A stretch of 64,000 nt of DNA from Bacteroidota bacterium (GTDB taxonomy: Bacteria; Bacteroidota; Bacteroidia; Bacteroidales; Porphyromonadaceae): the NCBI GenBank assembly GCA_023389855.1, contig JAEWDZ010000004.1:558001-622000 (forward strand), read 5' to 3'. The position numbers and the translations under genes are program-made. Every line of letters begins with the position of its first letter. Position 1 is the first letter of the stretch. Under the pieces are notes generated by a model. It did no database searches and was not told the DNA's origin. It saw only the letters and a list, made by a program, of their open reading frames with translations. This document shows positions 34,625-43,588 of the stretch, one piece after another.

Positions 34625-35593
34625 ATGACAATGATCGAAAAAATCGTCGTACTGGATACAGTCGATACCCAAGCCTTATACGGAACCAATCGCACGAATA
34701 TCGCTTTGCTAAGACTCCTATTCCCGTCACTGCGTATTATTGCCAACGAAAAAATTATCAAGATACTTGGTGAAGAAGAAAAAATAGCCTCTTTCGTATC
34801 GCTACTCGATCATCTCCTTGCCCATCTGGCGCAATACAACAAACTAAGTGAAGAAGATATACGACGTATCGTAAGGGGCGAAAATATATTACCCACGCCT
34901 CCTAAGCACCATATCTTATATGGCTCGAGAGGCAAAAGTATTTCAGCCCGAGGAGAGCATCAGCAGGAGATGGCCAAGGCCTTTCACGACAAAGACCTCA
35001 TCATCGCTGTAGGCCCTGCAGGTACAGGCAAAACATACCTGGCAATAGCCCTAGCCGTCAAAGCCTTAAAAGAGAAATTGGTCCGTCGTATCATACTTTC
35101 GCGCCCTGCGGTAGAAGCCGGCGAGAAATTGGGTTTTCTCCCTGGCGAAATGAAAGACAAGCTAGATCCCTATCTGCAGCCGCTATACGACGCTCTTGAA
35201 GAGATGGTCGCGACACCCAAACTAAAAGATTATATGGAGACGGGCGTCATACAAATTGCTCCGCTAGCTTATATGCGAGGGCGCACACTGAACGACGCAG
35301 TGATCATTCTCGACGAAGCACAGAATACAACCTCTCACCAGATGAAGATGTTTCTAACCCGTATGGGCTATCACTCCAAAATGATCGTCACGGGAGATAT
35401 CACACAGATCGATTTGCCCCGAGGGGTATATTCGGGGCTCAAGCATGCGATGAAAGTTCTCGGTCCTATACCAGATATAGCTACGATACACTTCGACAAG
35501 GGGGATATTGTGCGCCATCCGCTTGTACAAAAAATCGTAGATGCCTACGACAACGAACACGAACAGAAAGAACAAAAAAATATATCGGAATAA
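34625..35593 (+). CDS. PhoH family P-loop ATPase
   Basis: A 322-residue PhoH-like (YbeZ-type) ATPase: an N-terminal KH-like segment of about 110 residues, Walker A GPAGTGKTYLA, the LSRPAVEAGEKLGFLPG signature, Walker B VIILDEAQNTT and the sensor region VTGDITQIDLPRG. Relatives are linked to RNA metabolism and act with the YbeY RNase. The ATG at 34625 and one two codons later are both possible. purC follows 29 bases downstream. Confidence 0.93.
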   Translation: MTMIEKIVVLDTVDTQALYGTNRTNIALLRLLFPSLRIIANEKIIKILGEEEKIASFVSLLDHLLAHLAQYNKLSEEDIRRIVRGENILPTPPKHHILYGSRGKSISARGEHQQEMAKAFHDKDLIIAVGPAGTGKTYLAIALAVKALKEKLVRRIILSRPAVEAGEKLGFLPGEMKDKLDPYLQPLYDALEEMVATPKLKDYMETGVIQIAPLAYMRGRTLNDAVIILDEAQNTTSHQMKMFLTRMGYHSKMIVTGDITQIDLPRGVYSGLKHAMKVLGPIPDIATIHFDKGDIVRHPLVQKIVDAYDNEHEQKEQKNISE

Positions 35594-35622
35594 AGGGAAA
35601 ACCCTATAGCAGCTAATAAATT

Positions 35623-36570
35623 ATGGAAAAAGTATTATTGCAAACAGATCTCCATCTACCTCACATAGAGAGAGTTTATCACGGGAAAGTACGAGATGTC
35701 TATTTTATTGACAAAGATACTGTGGCGATGGTCACTACCGATAGAATCAGTGCTTTTGATGTAGTGCTTCCTGTAGGCATTCCCTTCAAGGGGCAAGTAC
35801 TCAATCAGATAGCCTCTGATCAACTCGATAAAGTGAAAGATATTGTACCTATATGGAAGACGGCTACCCCCGATCCCATGGTCGCTGTAGGGCATCGCTG
35901 TGAGCCATTCAAGGTGGAGATGGTAATACGTGCCTATATCACCGGTAGTGCATGGCGCGCCTATGAAGCTGGAGCTAGAGAAATATGTGGGGTACCCCTA
36001 CCTGAAGGAATGAAAGAAAATCAACGCTTCGCATCACCGATCATTACCCCTACCACAAAAGCAGATGAAGGACACGACGAAAATATCTCACGCGAAGAGA
36101 TCATAAAAAGTGGGCTCGTCAGCGAAGAAGATTATCTCCAATTGGAGCAACTGACGCGCGCACTCTTCGAACGAGGAAGCGAACTGGCCAAGGAAAGAGG
36201 TCTCATATTAGTCGACACCAAATACGAATTTGGCAAAAAAGATGGCAAGATATACCTTATTGATGAAATCCATACGCCCGACTCTTCCAGGTATTTCTAT
36301 GCCGAAGGATATGAAGAGCGATTGGCCAAAGGAGAAAAACAGCGTCAGCTATCCAAAGAGTTTGTACGCCAATGGCTAATGGATCATGGCTTCAGCGGAA
36401 AAGCGGGAGAAGAAGTCCCCCCTATGGATGAGGCGTTTGTCAATAGCGTATCACAACGCTATATCGAACTATACGAAAATATCTGCGGTAAAACTTTCGT
36501 ACCTGCCGATCAAACAGGCGACCTAAACGAGCGAATCAGCGAGAATCTCCAACGCTACCTAAAAGCGTAA
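35623..36570 (+). CDS. purC: phosphoribosylaminoimidazole-succinocarboxamide synthase
   Basis: A 315-residue SAICAR synthetase of the longer type found in Bacteroidota. Family landmarks: KVRDVYFIDKDTVAMVTTDRISAFDVVLP, ATP-binding loops, ARAYITGSAWRAYEAG (here VIRAYITGSAWRAY), LVDTKYEFGKKDGK and DEIHTPDSSRYF. It carries out the aspartate-adding step of purine synthesis. It stands between phoH and menG/ubiE with no other purine gene nearby. Confidence 0.96.
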   Translation: MEKVLLQTDLHLPHIERVYHGKVRDVYFIDKDTVAMVTTDRISAFDVVLPVGIPFKGQVLNQIASDQLDKVKDIVPIWKTATPDPMVAVGHRCEPFKVEMVIRAYITGSAWRAYEAGAREICGVPLPEGMKENQRFASPIITPTTKADEGHDENISREEIIKSGLVSEEDYLQLEQLTRALFERGSELAKERGLILVDTKYEFGKKDGKIYLIDEIHTPDSSRYFYAEGYEERLAKGEKQRQLSKEFVRQWLMDHGFSGKAGEEVPPMDEAFVNSVSQRYIELYENICGKTFVPADQTGDLNERISENLQRYLKA

Positions 36571-36641
36571 ACCTCTTTAGCTGTACTGCTTCGCATCTAT
36601 GGTAAAAAGCAACAAGTAGATTACCTGCATAAGCATTCATT

Positions 36642-37364
36642 ATGACCGATAAAGAATACAGTTCGATCGTTTCAGGCCTATTCGATCGCCTGGCGACCTC
36701 CTACGACAGGGGCAATATGCTCATATCACTGGGACTGATGCCTTTCTGGCGCAATGCTGCAATAGCTCAACTGCGGAAGATAAGACCCAAGTATGTTCTT
36801 GATTTAGCGACGGGTACCGCCGACTTTGCGGAAGCCATCGCCAAAGAGATTCCCTCTATAAAGCATATTATAGGAGCTGATATATCCAGCGAAATGCTCA
36901 AGGTTGGTAGAAAAAAAATATACAAGAAAGGACTATCAGAGGTGATCACGCTCGTCGAGGCAAACGCCCTAGACTTGCCTTTTGCAGATGAATCTTTCGA
37001 CACTGTTACGTGTGCCTTTGGATTCCGCAATTTTCCCTCTATCTCTCGCAGTTTGGTAGAGGCATGTAGAGTATTGGAGCCTGGAGGGCATCTGATCATA
37101 CTTGAGTTGAGTGAGCCTCGCAATAAAATTTTGCGTTCGGGGCACCATATCTACACACGCACACTACTAAAGATACTTGGTAAGTATGCGAACTTCGACG
37201 GTAATGCATGCAATTACTTGCACAATACGATAGAGAATACCCCCCAGTACGAAGAGCTTGCCGAGCTTATACGTGCCGCCGGCTTTGAGAATATCTCTTT
37301 CCAGCCCCTTTCTACAGGCATAGCGACTCTATTTGTAGCGAAAAAGAAAAGTATTTCAGCATAG
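36642..37364 (+). CDS. ubiE: demethylmenaquinone methyltransferase
   Basis: A 240-residue SAM-dependent methyltransferase of the UbiE/MenG family. Motif I is VLDLATGTADFAEAIA; other landmarks are GADISSEMLKVGRKK, DLPFADESFDTVTCAFGFRNF and VLEPGGHLIILELSEP. In an anaerobe without ubiquinone it should methylate demethylmenaquinone, so menG is an equally apt symbol. It precedes aroE by 66 bases. Confidence 0.94.
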   Translation: MTDKEYSSIVSGLFDRLATSYDRGNMLISLGLMPFWRNAAIAQLRKIRPKYVLDLATGTADFAEAIAKEIPSIKHIIGADISSEMLKVGRKKIYKKGLSEVITLVEANALDLPFADESFDTVTCAFGFRNFPSISRSLVEACRVLEPGGHLIILELSEPRNKILRSGHHIYTRTLLKILGKYANFDGNACNYLHNTIENTPQYEELAELIRAAGFENISFQPLSTGIATLFVAKKKSISA

Positions 37365-37430
37365 TTTTCCCTTCTACCGCTATAGTATAACGCCCTTTTG
37401 CTTGCTTAAAGATCTAGCAATACGCTATGT

Positions 37431-38186
37431 ATGTATGAATTTGCACTGATAGGACATCCTGTAAAGCACTCTCAGTCCCCGCTCTTTTTCACAGAAAAAT
37501 TTGAGAAGGAGGCTGTTGCGGCTACCTATTTCGTCAAGGATATGCCATCACTTGAGACTTTACAGGATTTTCTATCGCAGCATCCACGTTTAGTCGGCTT
37601 CAACGTTACTTCCCCACATAAGCAAACGCTCCTTCCATACCTAGATCATCTGTCCAAAGAGGCCAGCGAGGTGGGGGCCGTTAATACCGTACTCCTCCAC
37701 CGCGACACGAAGAAGCTGATACTTAGCGGCTATAATACCGATATCGAAGGATTTAGACAAAGCCTACTTCCTCAACTCAAACAACATCACAAAAAAGCTT
37801 TGATACTAGGCACAGGAGGCGCGGCAAAAGCGGTGGCCTGTGGACTGAAAAAATTGCATATTGACTTTCTTTATGTAAGTAGAAATGCAAGAGAAGGCCT
37901 CTTGACTTACGGAGAGATCAACCGCAAGATGCTAGAAGAATTCACCCTTCTCATCAATGCCACACCAGTGGGAATGGGACAACTACAAGCATTATACCCG
38001 CCTATTCCCTATGAAGATCTGACTAAGCAGCACCTATGCTACGACCTGATATACGCTCCTAGTGCAACGCTCTTTCTCAAACGAGCTGCCCAGCAAGGAG
38101 CGCAAGTGAAAAACGGTCTAGAGATGCTCCATCTGCAAGCCGAGGAATCTTGGAAAATATGGAAAAAAGAACTGTCTAACGCTTAG
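37431..38186 (+). CDS. aroE: shikimate dehydrogenase
   Basis: A 251-residue shikimate dehydrogenase. Start IGHPVKHSQSPLFFTEKF (substrate loop SxS), catalytic Lys in FNVTSPHKQTLLP, GYNTDIEGF, NADP motif LGTGGAAKAVACGL and NATPVGM. It makes shikimate from 3-dehydroshikimate in aromatic amino-acid synthesis. Its 3' end overlaps the 3' end of tilS on the other strand by 11 bases. Confidence 0.94.
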   Translation: MYEFALIGHPVKHSQSPLFFTEKFEKEAVAATYFVKDMPSLETLQDFLSQHPRLVGFNVTSPHKQTLLPYLDHLSKEASEVGAVNTVLLHRDTKKLILSGYNTDIEGFRQSLLPQLKQHHKKALILGTGGAAKAVACGLKKLHIDFLYVSRNAREGLLTYGEINRKMLEEFTLLINATPVGMGQLQALYPPIPYEDLTKQHLCYDLIYAPSATLFLKRAAQQGAQVKNGLEMLHLQAEESWKIWKKELSNA

Positions 38187-39156
38187 ACACAAATAATTTT
38201 CTACTTCGTCGGAGCACCCTATGCGTAGCACTCTCTATCGTGGCAGGTTCAATTTCCTTCAACTTCTTTACAAAAGGGACCAGTTGAATCCGGCTAAAAC
38301 CGAAGGGAGACAATATCGAAAATAACAAGGAAAGGGGAGCTGGCGAATCCGCTATTTTTACTGCATCGAAGATCGACTCCTCCTTATTTAGCGCTACCTG
38401 CTGCCGCAAAGCAGCTAAAGCATATTCCGTAAGCGCTTCGGTTTCACGCAGATTTTCAAATGTTCGCTGCATAGCCTCGTCAAAAGATGGATTCAGCGAA
38501 GAGAAAAGGGGTACAATCGTATGACGGATATAATTGCGGGTAATAGTCTGATCACAGTTTGTATGGTCCATACAATAATCTTGCTCCAATATTCGTAAGA
38601 AGTCGCTTATTTCCTCTTTACTAATCTCCAACATAGGACGAATATAGGGACCTCTCGTGAGGGGAATGCCTCGAAGCCCAGCAATGCCACACCCCTCCGA
38701 TAGATGATGAAAGAGGGTTTCTACATTGTCTCCCAAGTGATGGGCTGTAGCTATGGCATCATATTTTTCGACCTTCCAAAGTCGTTCAAAGAAATGGTAA
38801 CGCAGATCACGTGCCGCTACTTCAACAGAGCATTTCCTCTGCCGACTGACAGCTAATGTATCGTAAGTTTCTATATGTAGTTTTACACCGAGAGTAGCAC
38901 ATAGCTCCCTCACGAAGGATTCATCGTGCAGACTATCCTGACCTCTGAGAGAAAAATTGCAATGAGCAGCCTCTATATGAAAATCGAAATAAGCGATTGC
39001 TCTCAACAAGGCCACCGAATCGGCACCACCACTTAGAGCAATTAGGAGTCTAGGGCGATGCTCATGTGAAGGGAAAAGGCCTATTTCTGACAGCGTTGAG
39101 CGAAGCTTTAGCATCAAAGAATGGCGAAAAATATAGGGCGGAATTCGCTTAGGCAT
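38176..39156 (-). CDS. tilS: tRNA(Ile)-lysidine synthase, short form
   Basis: A 326-residue PP-loop enzyme that modifies C34 of the minor tRNA-Ile to lysidine. PP-loop SGGADSVALLRA near residue 40, HCNFSLRG, ATAHHLGDNVETLFHHLSEG, and NYIRHTIVPLF. It ends early: many TilS proteins exceed 420 residues and carry extra C-terminal domains, most of which are missing here, and the 3' end overlaps aroE by 11 bases. Catalytic motifs are complete, so it is probably functional. Short TilS proteins are known in some bacteria, so this may be natural. Confidence 0.9.
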   Translation of the reverse strand: MPKRIPPYIFRHSLMLKLRSTLSEIGLFPSHEHRPRLLIALSGGADSVALLRAIAYFDFHIEAAHCNFSLRGQDSLHDESFVRELCATLGVKLHIETYDTLAVSRQRKCSVEVAARDLRYHFFERLWKVEKYDAIATAHHLGDNVETLFHHLSEGCGIAGLRGIPLTRGPYIRPMLEISKEEISDFLRILEQDYCMDHTNCDQTITRNYIRHTIVPLFSSLNPSFDEAMQRTFENLRETEALTEYALAALRQQVALNKEESIFDAVKIADSPAPLSLLFSILSPFGFSRIQLVPFVKKLKEIEPATIESATHRVLRRSRKLFVSKR

Positions 39157-39213
39157 AGAGTATCTTAAAGATATGAATCACATTATTGCTAGGTATGCTG
39201 TCTGAAGCTATTG

Positions 39214-39221
39214 CAAAGATA
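39214..39221 (-). promoter_or_regulatory. -7 element of tilS
   Basis: TATCTTTG on the minus strand, 57 bases upstream of the tilS ATG. The -33 partner is unclear. Confidence 0.5.
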
Positions 39222-39256
39222 CACAACTTTTGTCTAGCAGATAAACGAATAGGAAT

Positions 39257-39290
39257 GAAAACACCGTGTATCCGTAACGGACACACGGTG
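39257..39290 (-). terminator. terminator of the aspS-nif3-zinc-ribbon operon
   Basis: On the minus strand CACCGTGTGTCCG pairs with CGGATACACGGTG (one mismatch) around a three-base loop, followed by TTTTC. It lies about 155 bases past the zinc-ribbon gene stop and just upstream of the tilS promoter. Confidence 0.75.
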
Positions 39291-39445
39291 AATCGTCATA
39301 ACAAGAGATTAACTTGACTTATTAGTTAATATAAAGTAGAAATACAATTACGTTCACAAACGACGTTTAGCGAAGAAAGATCGTGCCACACACCTACTTA
39401 GCCATCCTCAGGCAATGGCGTATAGCAAGGAAAGAGACTCTTTTA

Positions 39446-40294
39446 TTACTCGTTTTCCTCATTTTTTTGCGTAGCCGATTTTCTCCTTTTAGATGTCTTA
39501 GCAGATGTATCTTCGGCGCTCTTCTGGAGATTCTTTTCAGCTAGTTCTTCTTCGGTGAGGAAGAGATCGTTATCCACAATGATACGGCCGCAATACTCGC
39601 ACACGATGAATTTTTGCTGCTGCATAATCTCCACTCGTTGCTGCGGAGGTATATTGTTGAAACAGCCTCCACAACTTTCCAAATAGATGGGCACCACAGC
39701 CAATCCGTTGCGGTAGCCATTGCGAATACGGTCGTAAGCATTGAGCAATCGCTGGTCATCTATTGTTTCACGTATCTCTTGGGATAGTCGGGTGAGGCGT
39801 TCTTCCTCTTCCTTATTTTCTTGCTCGATCTTGTCGAGGACTTCTTTTTTCGCCGCGAGGTCTCCTACACGTAACTCTATTTTTTCTTTAAGTTCAGCTA
39901 TTTCTTCTTTTCTACGTTGCAGGTCGGCCGTAAATTCACGTATTTTCTTTTCCGCCAGACTTACCTCCAATTCCTGATAGTCTATTTCTTTAGTAAGGTT
40001 GTCGTACTCGCGGTTGTTACGGACTTTATTGAGCTGCGCTTTATACTTTCCGAGCAGTTCCTTAGAGCTAACGATCTTATTCTTCTGAGCGGCAATAGAG
40101 AGCGTGAGGGTTTTTGCCGATGCCGAAAAATTATCCAAACGGCTTTGTGTCCCAGCGATATCATCTTCGATATCTTTAATCTCCAAGGGCAACTCACCAC
40201 GCAAAATTTGTATTTTTTGGATGTCCGAGTCAGTTCTTTGCAGGCGAGCGATCGCTCTAAGCTTTTCTTTTACGCTATTTTCTTTATTATTCAT
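39446..40294 (-). CDS. coiled-coil protein with C-terminal zinc ribbon (DUF164-type)
   Basis: A 282-residue protein: a long coiled coil (about 15-185, Glu/Lys/Leu-rich) followed by a C4 zinc ribbon, CGGCFNNIPPQQ ... CEYCGRI, and a basic tail (KTSKRRKSATQ). This matches the bacterial zf-RING_7/DUF164 family, often encoded beside a Nif3-like gene, as here (15 bases). Proposed roles of relatives are in nucleic-acid binding or secretion; not established. Last gene of the minus-strand operon. Confidence 0.88.
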   Translation of the reverse strand: MNNKENSVKEKLRAIARLQRTDSDIQKIQILRGELPLEIKDIEDDIAGTQSRLDNFSASAKTLTLSIAAQKNKIVSSKELLGKYKAQLNKVRNNREYDNLTKEIDYQELEVSLAEKKIREFTADLQRRKEEIAELKEKIELRVGDLAAKKEVLDKIEQENKEEEERLTRLSQEIRETIDDQRLLNAYDRIRNGYRNGLAVVPIYLESCGGCFNNIPPQQRVEIMQQQKFIVCEYCGRIIVDNDLFLTEEELAEKNLQKSAEDTSAKTSKRRKSATQKNEENE

Positions 40295-40309
40295 AGATGA
40301 ATACTATTT

Positions 40310-41440
40310 TTATTCCTCACTTCCGGGAAAATATTTTACGGGGTTGATATCTGTTGTCGCTTCAGCGACTACAAAATTAGAGAATTTTTTCGAGATAATA
40401 TCTATAAACAGGCTGCATGCCACTTTTTCACTTTCAAAATGGCCAATAGTAATCAGCAGGATACCATATCCTGCAGCATCGAGGTAGTCATTGTATTTGG
40501 CTTCTCCCGTGAGCAATATTTGACAGCCGGACGCGCTTGCTTTTTTTAGAAATGAGCCGCCACTACCAGAGACGACAGCGACTCGCTGCACAGGCTGGTC
40601 AAGCAGTTTCGAATGCGCTACTTGCATTACGTGGGGCCATGAGGCAATCTTTTGCAAGAGGTTTTTCTCGGATTGAGGAGCAGACAGGTCGCCTACCAAC
40701 CCGGTTCCGGCATCTTGACGAGTATTTGCTAAGGGGAAAAATTCGTATGCAGGCTCTTCATAGGGATGCGCTTTGCGCAGGGCTGCCAGTACCGATGCAA
40801 GGCTCTCCTCGGGTACGAGCATTGAAATAAGTTGCTCAGCTACATGACATGTTTCGCCCAAACTTCCTATAAAGGGGTCTGCTCCTTCAGAGGGAGTAAA
40901 CTCCCCCGTACCACTGAGTGTAAAACAACAACCTCGATAGTTACCCAAAGCACCGGCCCCTGCATCAAAAAGGGCCTTTTTAAGCGTCTCTTCATGTGTC
41001 GTGGGAACCATCACAGATAGCTTAAAAAGCTGTCCTTTAGCGGGTAGCAAAGGACGATAATGCCGGAGTTCCAAGCGATCTGCAAGGCGTGCGTTCAACG
41101 CCTGTAACGTATTGTCAACAGCTGTATGCGAAGCGTATATAGCGATGTCGTTCTTAATGGCTAAAGCTATCGTCCTCTCGATATAGCTCTCCGTGGAAAG
41201 ACGCTGCAAAGGATGGAAAAGTATCGGGTGATGCGTAATTAATAGATTGCAACCACGGGAGATGCACTCCTGCAGTGTCGCTTCCGTAGCTTCTACAGCG
41301 ACTAAGACTCCCGTACAAGTAGCAGAAGGGTCACCTAGTTGCAGCCCGCTATTGTCCCATTTCTCCTGCAAATTGAGCGGGAAGGCGACTTCAAGAGCAG
41401 AGATTATATCTCGGATACAAGGTTCCATGGCACTATGCAA
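40310..41440 (-). CDS. Nif3-like dinuclear metal centre protein
   Basis: A 376-residue Nif3/YbgI (GTP cyclohydrolase I type 2-like) protein. N-terminal domain with NLQEKWDNSGLQLGDP and the metal ligands LITHHPILFHPLQ; a PII-like insert of about 115 residues (LFKLSVMVPTTHEE); and the C-terminal VSGSGGSFLKKASASGCQILLTGEAKYNDYLDA with further ligands. Biochemical function is unsettled. It follows aspS after 12 bases and precedes the zinc-ribbon gene, an arrangement seen widely. Confidence 0.92.
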   Translation of the reverse strand: MHSAMEPCIRDIISALEVAFPLNLQEKWDNSGLQLGDPSATCTGVLVAVEATEATLQECISRGCNLLITHHPILFHPLQRLSTESYIERTIALAIKNDIAIYASHTAVDNTLQALNARLADRLELRHYRPLLPAKGQLFKLSVMVPTTHEETLKKALFDAGAGALGNYRGCCFTLSGTGEFTPSEGADPFIGSLGETCHVAEQLISMLVPEESLASVLAALRKAHPYEEPAYEFFPLANTRQDAGTGLVGDLSAPQSEKNLLQKIASWPHVMQVAHSKLLDQPVQRVAVVSGSGGSFLKKASASGCQILLTGEAKYNDYLDAAGYGILLITIGHFESEKVACSLFIDIISKKFSNFVVAEATTDINPVKYFPGSEE

Positions 41441-41452
41441 TACAATAGGTAG

Positions 41453-43201
41453 TTACTCTTTTTCCGGCAGGGGCTCTACCTTGAGGAAAAGTTCTTCCAA
41501 CTGCGAAGGATCGAGTGCCTGAGGTGCATCGATCATCACATCTCTACCAGCATTGTTTTTGGGGAAGGCGATACAATCTCGGATACTGTCTAGGCCAGCC
41601 ATCAGCGATACCCAACGATCCAACCCATATGCCACACCTCCATGAGGAGGAGCACCATAACGGAAAGCATTCATTAAGAAGCCAAATCTTTTTTGTGCTT
41701 CTTCGGGAGTGAAGCCCAATAACTCAAACATTTTTTGCTGTAGTGCCGAATCATGAATACGAATAGATCCGCCACCGACCTCTACCCCATTAATAACCAT
41801 ATCATAAGCATTGGCATGAACGGCTGAAGGATCGCTATCGAGTAGCGGGATTTCTTCAGGCTTCGGTGCGGTAAATGGGTGGTGTACAGCGTAGTAGCGA
41901 TTGGTTTCTTCATCCCACTCGAAAAGAGGGAAGTCCACGACCCAGAGGATTTCAAAATGATTCGGATCCATTAAGCCCTCTTGCTTGGCCACATGCAAAC
42001 GTAAAACGCCCAACTGCTTGAGGACAGTAAGACGCTTGTCACCGGAGATAATCAAAAGAAGATCTCCCTCTTTTGCACCTGCTGCAGAAGCAATTTGGGC
42101 TAAATCTTCTTGCGAATAAAACTTATCTACGCTGCTTTTGTAAGATCCGTCTTCTTTGCAGCGGATATAGATCAGGCCTTTTGCTCCTACCTGTGGGCGC
42201 TTTACAAAATCTGTTAGGGCGTCCAAGTCCTTGCGTGTGTAGCGGTCTCCGCCCTCTACTACAATTCCTGCGACAAAGACAGCATTATCCAAGATTGTCA
42301 TACCGTGCCCTTTCACCAGATCGGTCAAAGGATGGATCTTCATGCCAAAGCGAAGATCGGGTTTATCGCTACCATAATCGCTCATGGCCTCTTCCCAAGA
42401 AATACGGCGGAAAGGCCTCTTTATATCGATGCCTTTGATCGTTTTAAAGAGATGGTTTGCAAGGCCTTCGAACATGTTGAGAACATCTTCTTGCTCGACA
42501 AAAGACATCTCGCAATCGATCTGTGTAAACTCGGGCTGGCGGTCGGCTCTCAAATCCTCATCGCGGAAGCATTTGACAATCTGAAAATAGCGATCCATGC
42601 CCGCTACCATCAGGAGCTGTTTGAAGGTCTGGGGACTCTGTGGCAAAGCGTAAAACTCTCCCGGATTCATACGACTAGGCACAACAAAATCGCGGGCACC
42701 CTCGGGGGTAGAACTGATAAGCATGGGCGTCTCCACCTCTACGAAACCTTGGGAGTCGAGATACTTACGTGTTTCAAGAGCCATTTTATGGCGAAGGATA
42801 AGATTGTTTTTAACCGGTTCACGACGAATATCCAAATAACGGTACTTCATTCGCAAATCATCTCCTCCGTCGGACTGCTCTTCGATAGTAAAAGGAGGTG
42901 TATCTGCGGCATTGAGCACTTTAATCTCAGCAACCTCTATCTCGATATCGCCAGTAGGGATATGGTCATTTTTTGCTGATCTTTCACGTACCACTCCTTT
43001 AGCCTGTATGACCCACTCGCGTCCGATCTTGTCGGAGAGTTTTTCGGCAGGTACTAATAGCTGTGTCAGGCCGTATCGATCCCGCAGATCGATAAAATTC
43101 ATAGCCCCCATGCGTCGTATCTTGTTGACCCAGCCAGCTAGTACGACCTCTTGACCAACATGCTCTATGCGAAGTTCTCCGCAATTTTTGCTTCTGTACA
43201 T
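41453..43201 (-). CDS. aspS: aspartyl-tRNA synthetase, bacterial type
   Basis: A 582-residue class II synthetase charging tRNA-Asp. OB-fold anticodon domain first (GQEVVLAGWVNKIRRMGAMNF), then motif 1 and motif 2 (FRDEDLRADRQPEFTQID), the GAD insert and motif 3 (HGGVAYGLDRWVSLMAG). The start is the ATG at 43201 (MYRSKNCGELRIEH); the frame extends ten codons upstream only to a TTG. First gene of the aspS-nif3-zinc-ribbon operon. Confidence 0.97.
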   Translation of the reverse strand: MYRSKNCGELRIEHVGQEVVLAGWVNKIRRMGAMNFIDLRDRYGLTQLLVPAEKLSDKIGREWVIQAKGVVRERSAKNDHIPTGDIEIEVAEIKVLNAADTPPFTIEEQSDGGDDLRMKYRYLDIRREPVKNNLILRHKMALETRKYLDSQGFVEVETPMLISSTPEGARDFVVPSRMNPGEFYALPQSPQTFKQLLMVAGMDRYFQIVKCFRDEDLRADRQPEFTQIDCEMSFVEQEDVLNMFEGLANHLFKTIKGIDIKRPFRRISWEEAMSDYGSDKPDLRFGMKIHPLTDLVKGHGMTILDNAVFVAGIVVEGGDRYTRKDLDALTDFVKRPQVGAKGLIYIRCKEDGSYKSSVDKFYSQEDLAQIASAAGAKEGDLLLIISGDKRLTVLKQLGVLRLHVAKQEGLMDPNHFEILWVVDFPLFEWDEETNRYYAVHHPFTAPKPEEIPLLDSDPSAVHANAYDMVINGVEVGGGSIRIHDSALQQKMFELLGFTPEEAQKRFGFLMNAFRYGAPPHGGVAYGLDRWVSLMAGLDSIRDCIAFPKNNAGRDVMIDAPQALDPSQLEELFLKVEPLPEKE

Positions 43202-43366
43202 AAGTATCTTTAAATTATTCGTTCGAGACAATAGTATATGATAATGAAAAAAAGAAGTGAATCCAACAACTACTCTCGCGTCGACCGCCAGTGAGAGTTT
43301 CGAGGCATCACTTCCATAACATCGTCATTAATTTATGCTTATATTAATGTATGTAGTATTTATGCG

Positions 43367-43396
43367 CAAAGGTACGAAAAAAAATCGGTCTTTCAA
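43367..43396 (-). promoter_or_regulatory. promoter of the aspS operon
   Basis: On the minus strand TTG (43394-43396), exactly 19 bases, TACCTTTG (43367-43374); the leader to the ATG at 43201 is about 160 bases, long enough for a regulatory structure, though none was recognised. Confidence 0.7.
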
Positions 43397-43456
43397 TCAG
43401 TTTTTCCCAAAAAACAGCGTCACCACAAGGGAATAGGGACAAAAGAGATGCAGGCG

Positions 43457-43489
43457 TTGACCGCGAAACAAAAAAATATCGTATATTTG
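43457..43489 (+). promoter_or_regulatory. promoter of the second AspT/YidE-type gene
   Basis: TTG (43457-43459), 22 bases, TATATTTG (43482-43489); leader of about 95 bases. Confidence 0.55.
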
Positions 43490-43588
43490 TGGGCGTATAA
43501 AACGAAACTCAATAGTTTAAGCAAACTAAGAAGAACAGTAACTTAAACAGAAACAAGCAAACAGCTTGAAATGTAAATATTGATCGAT

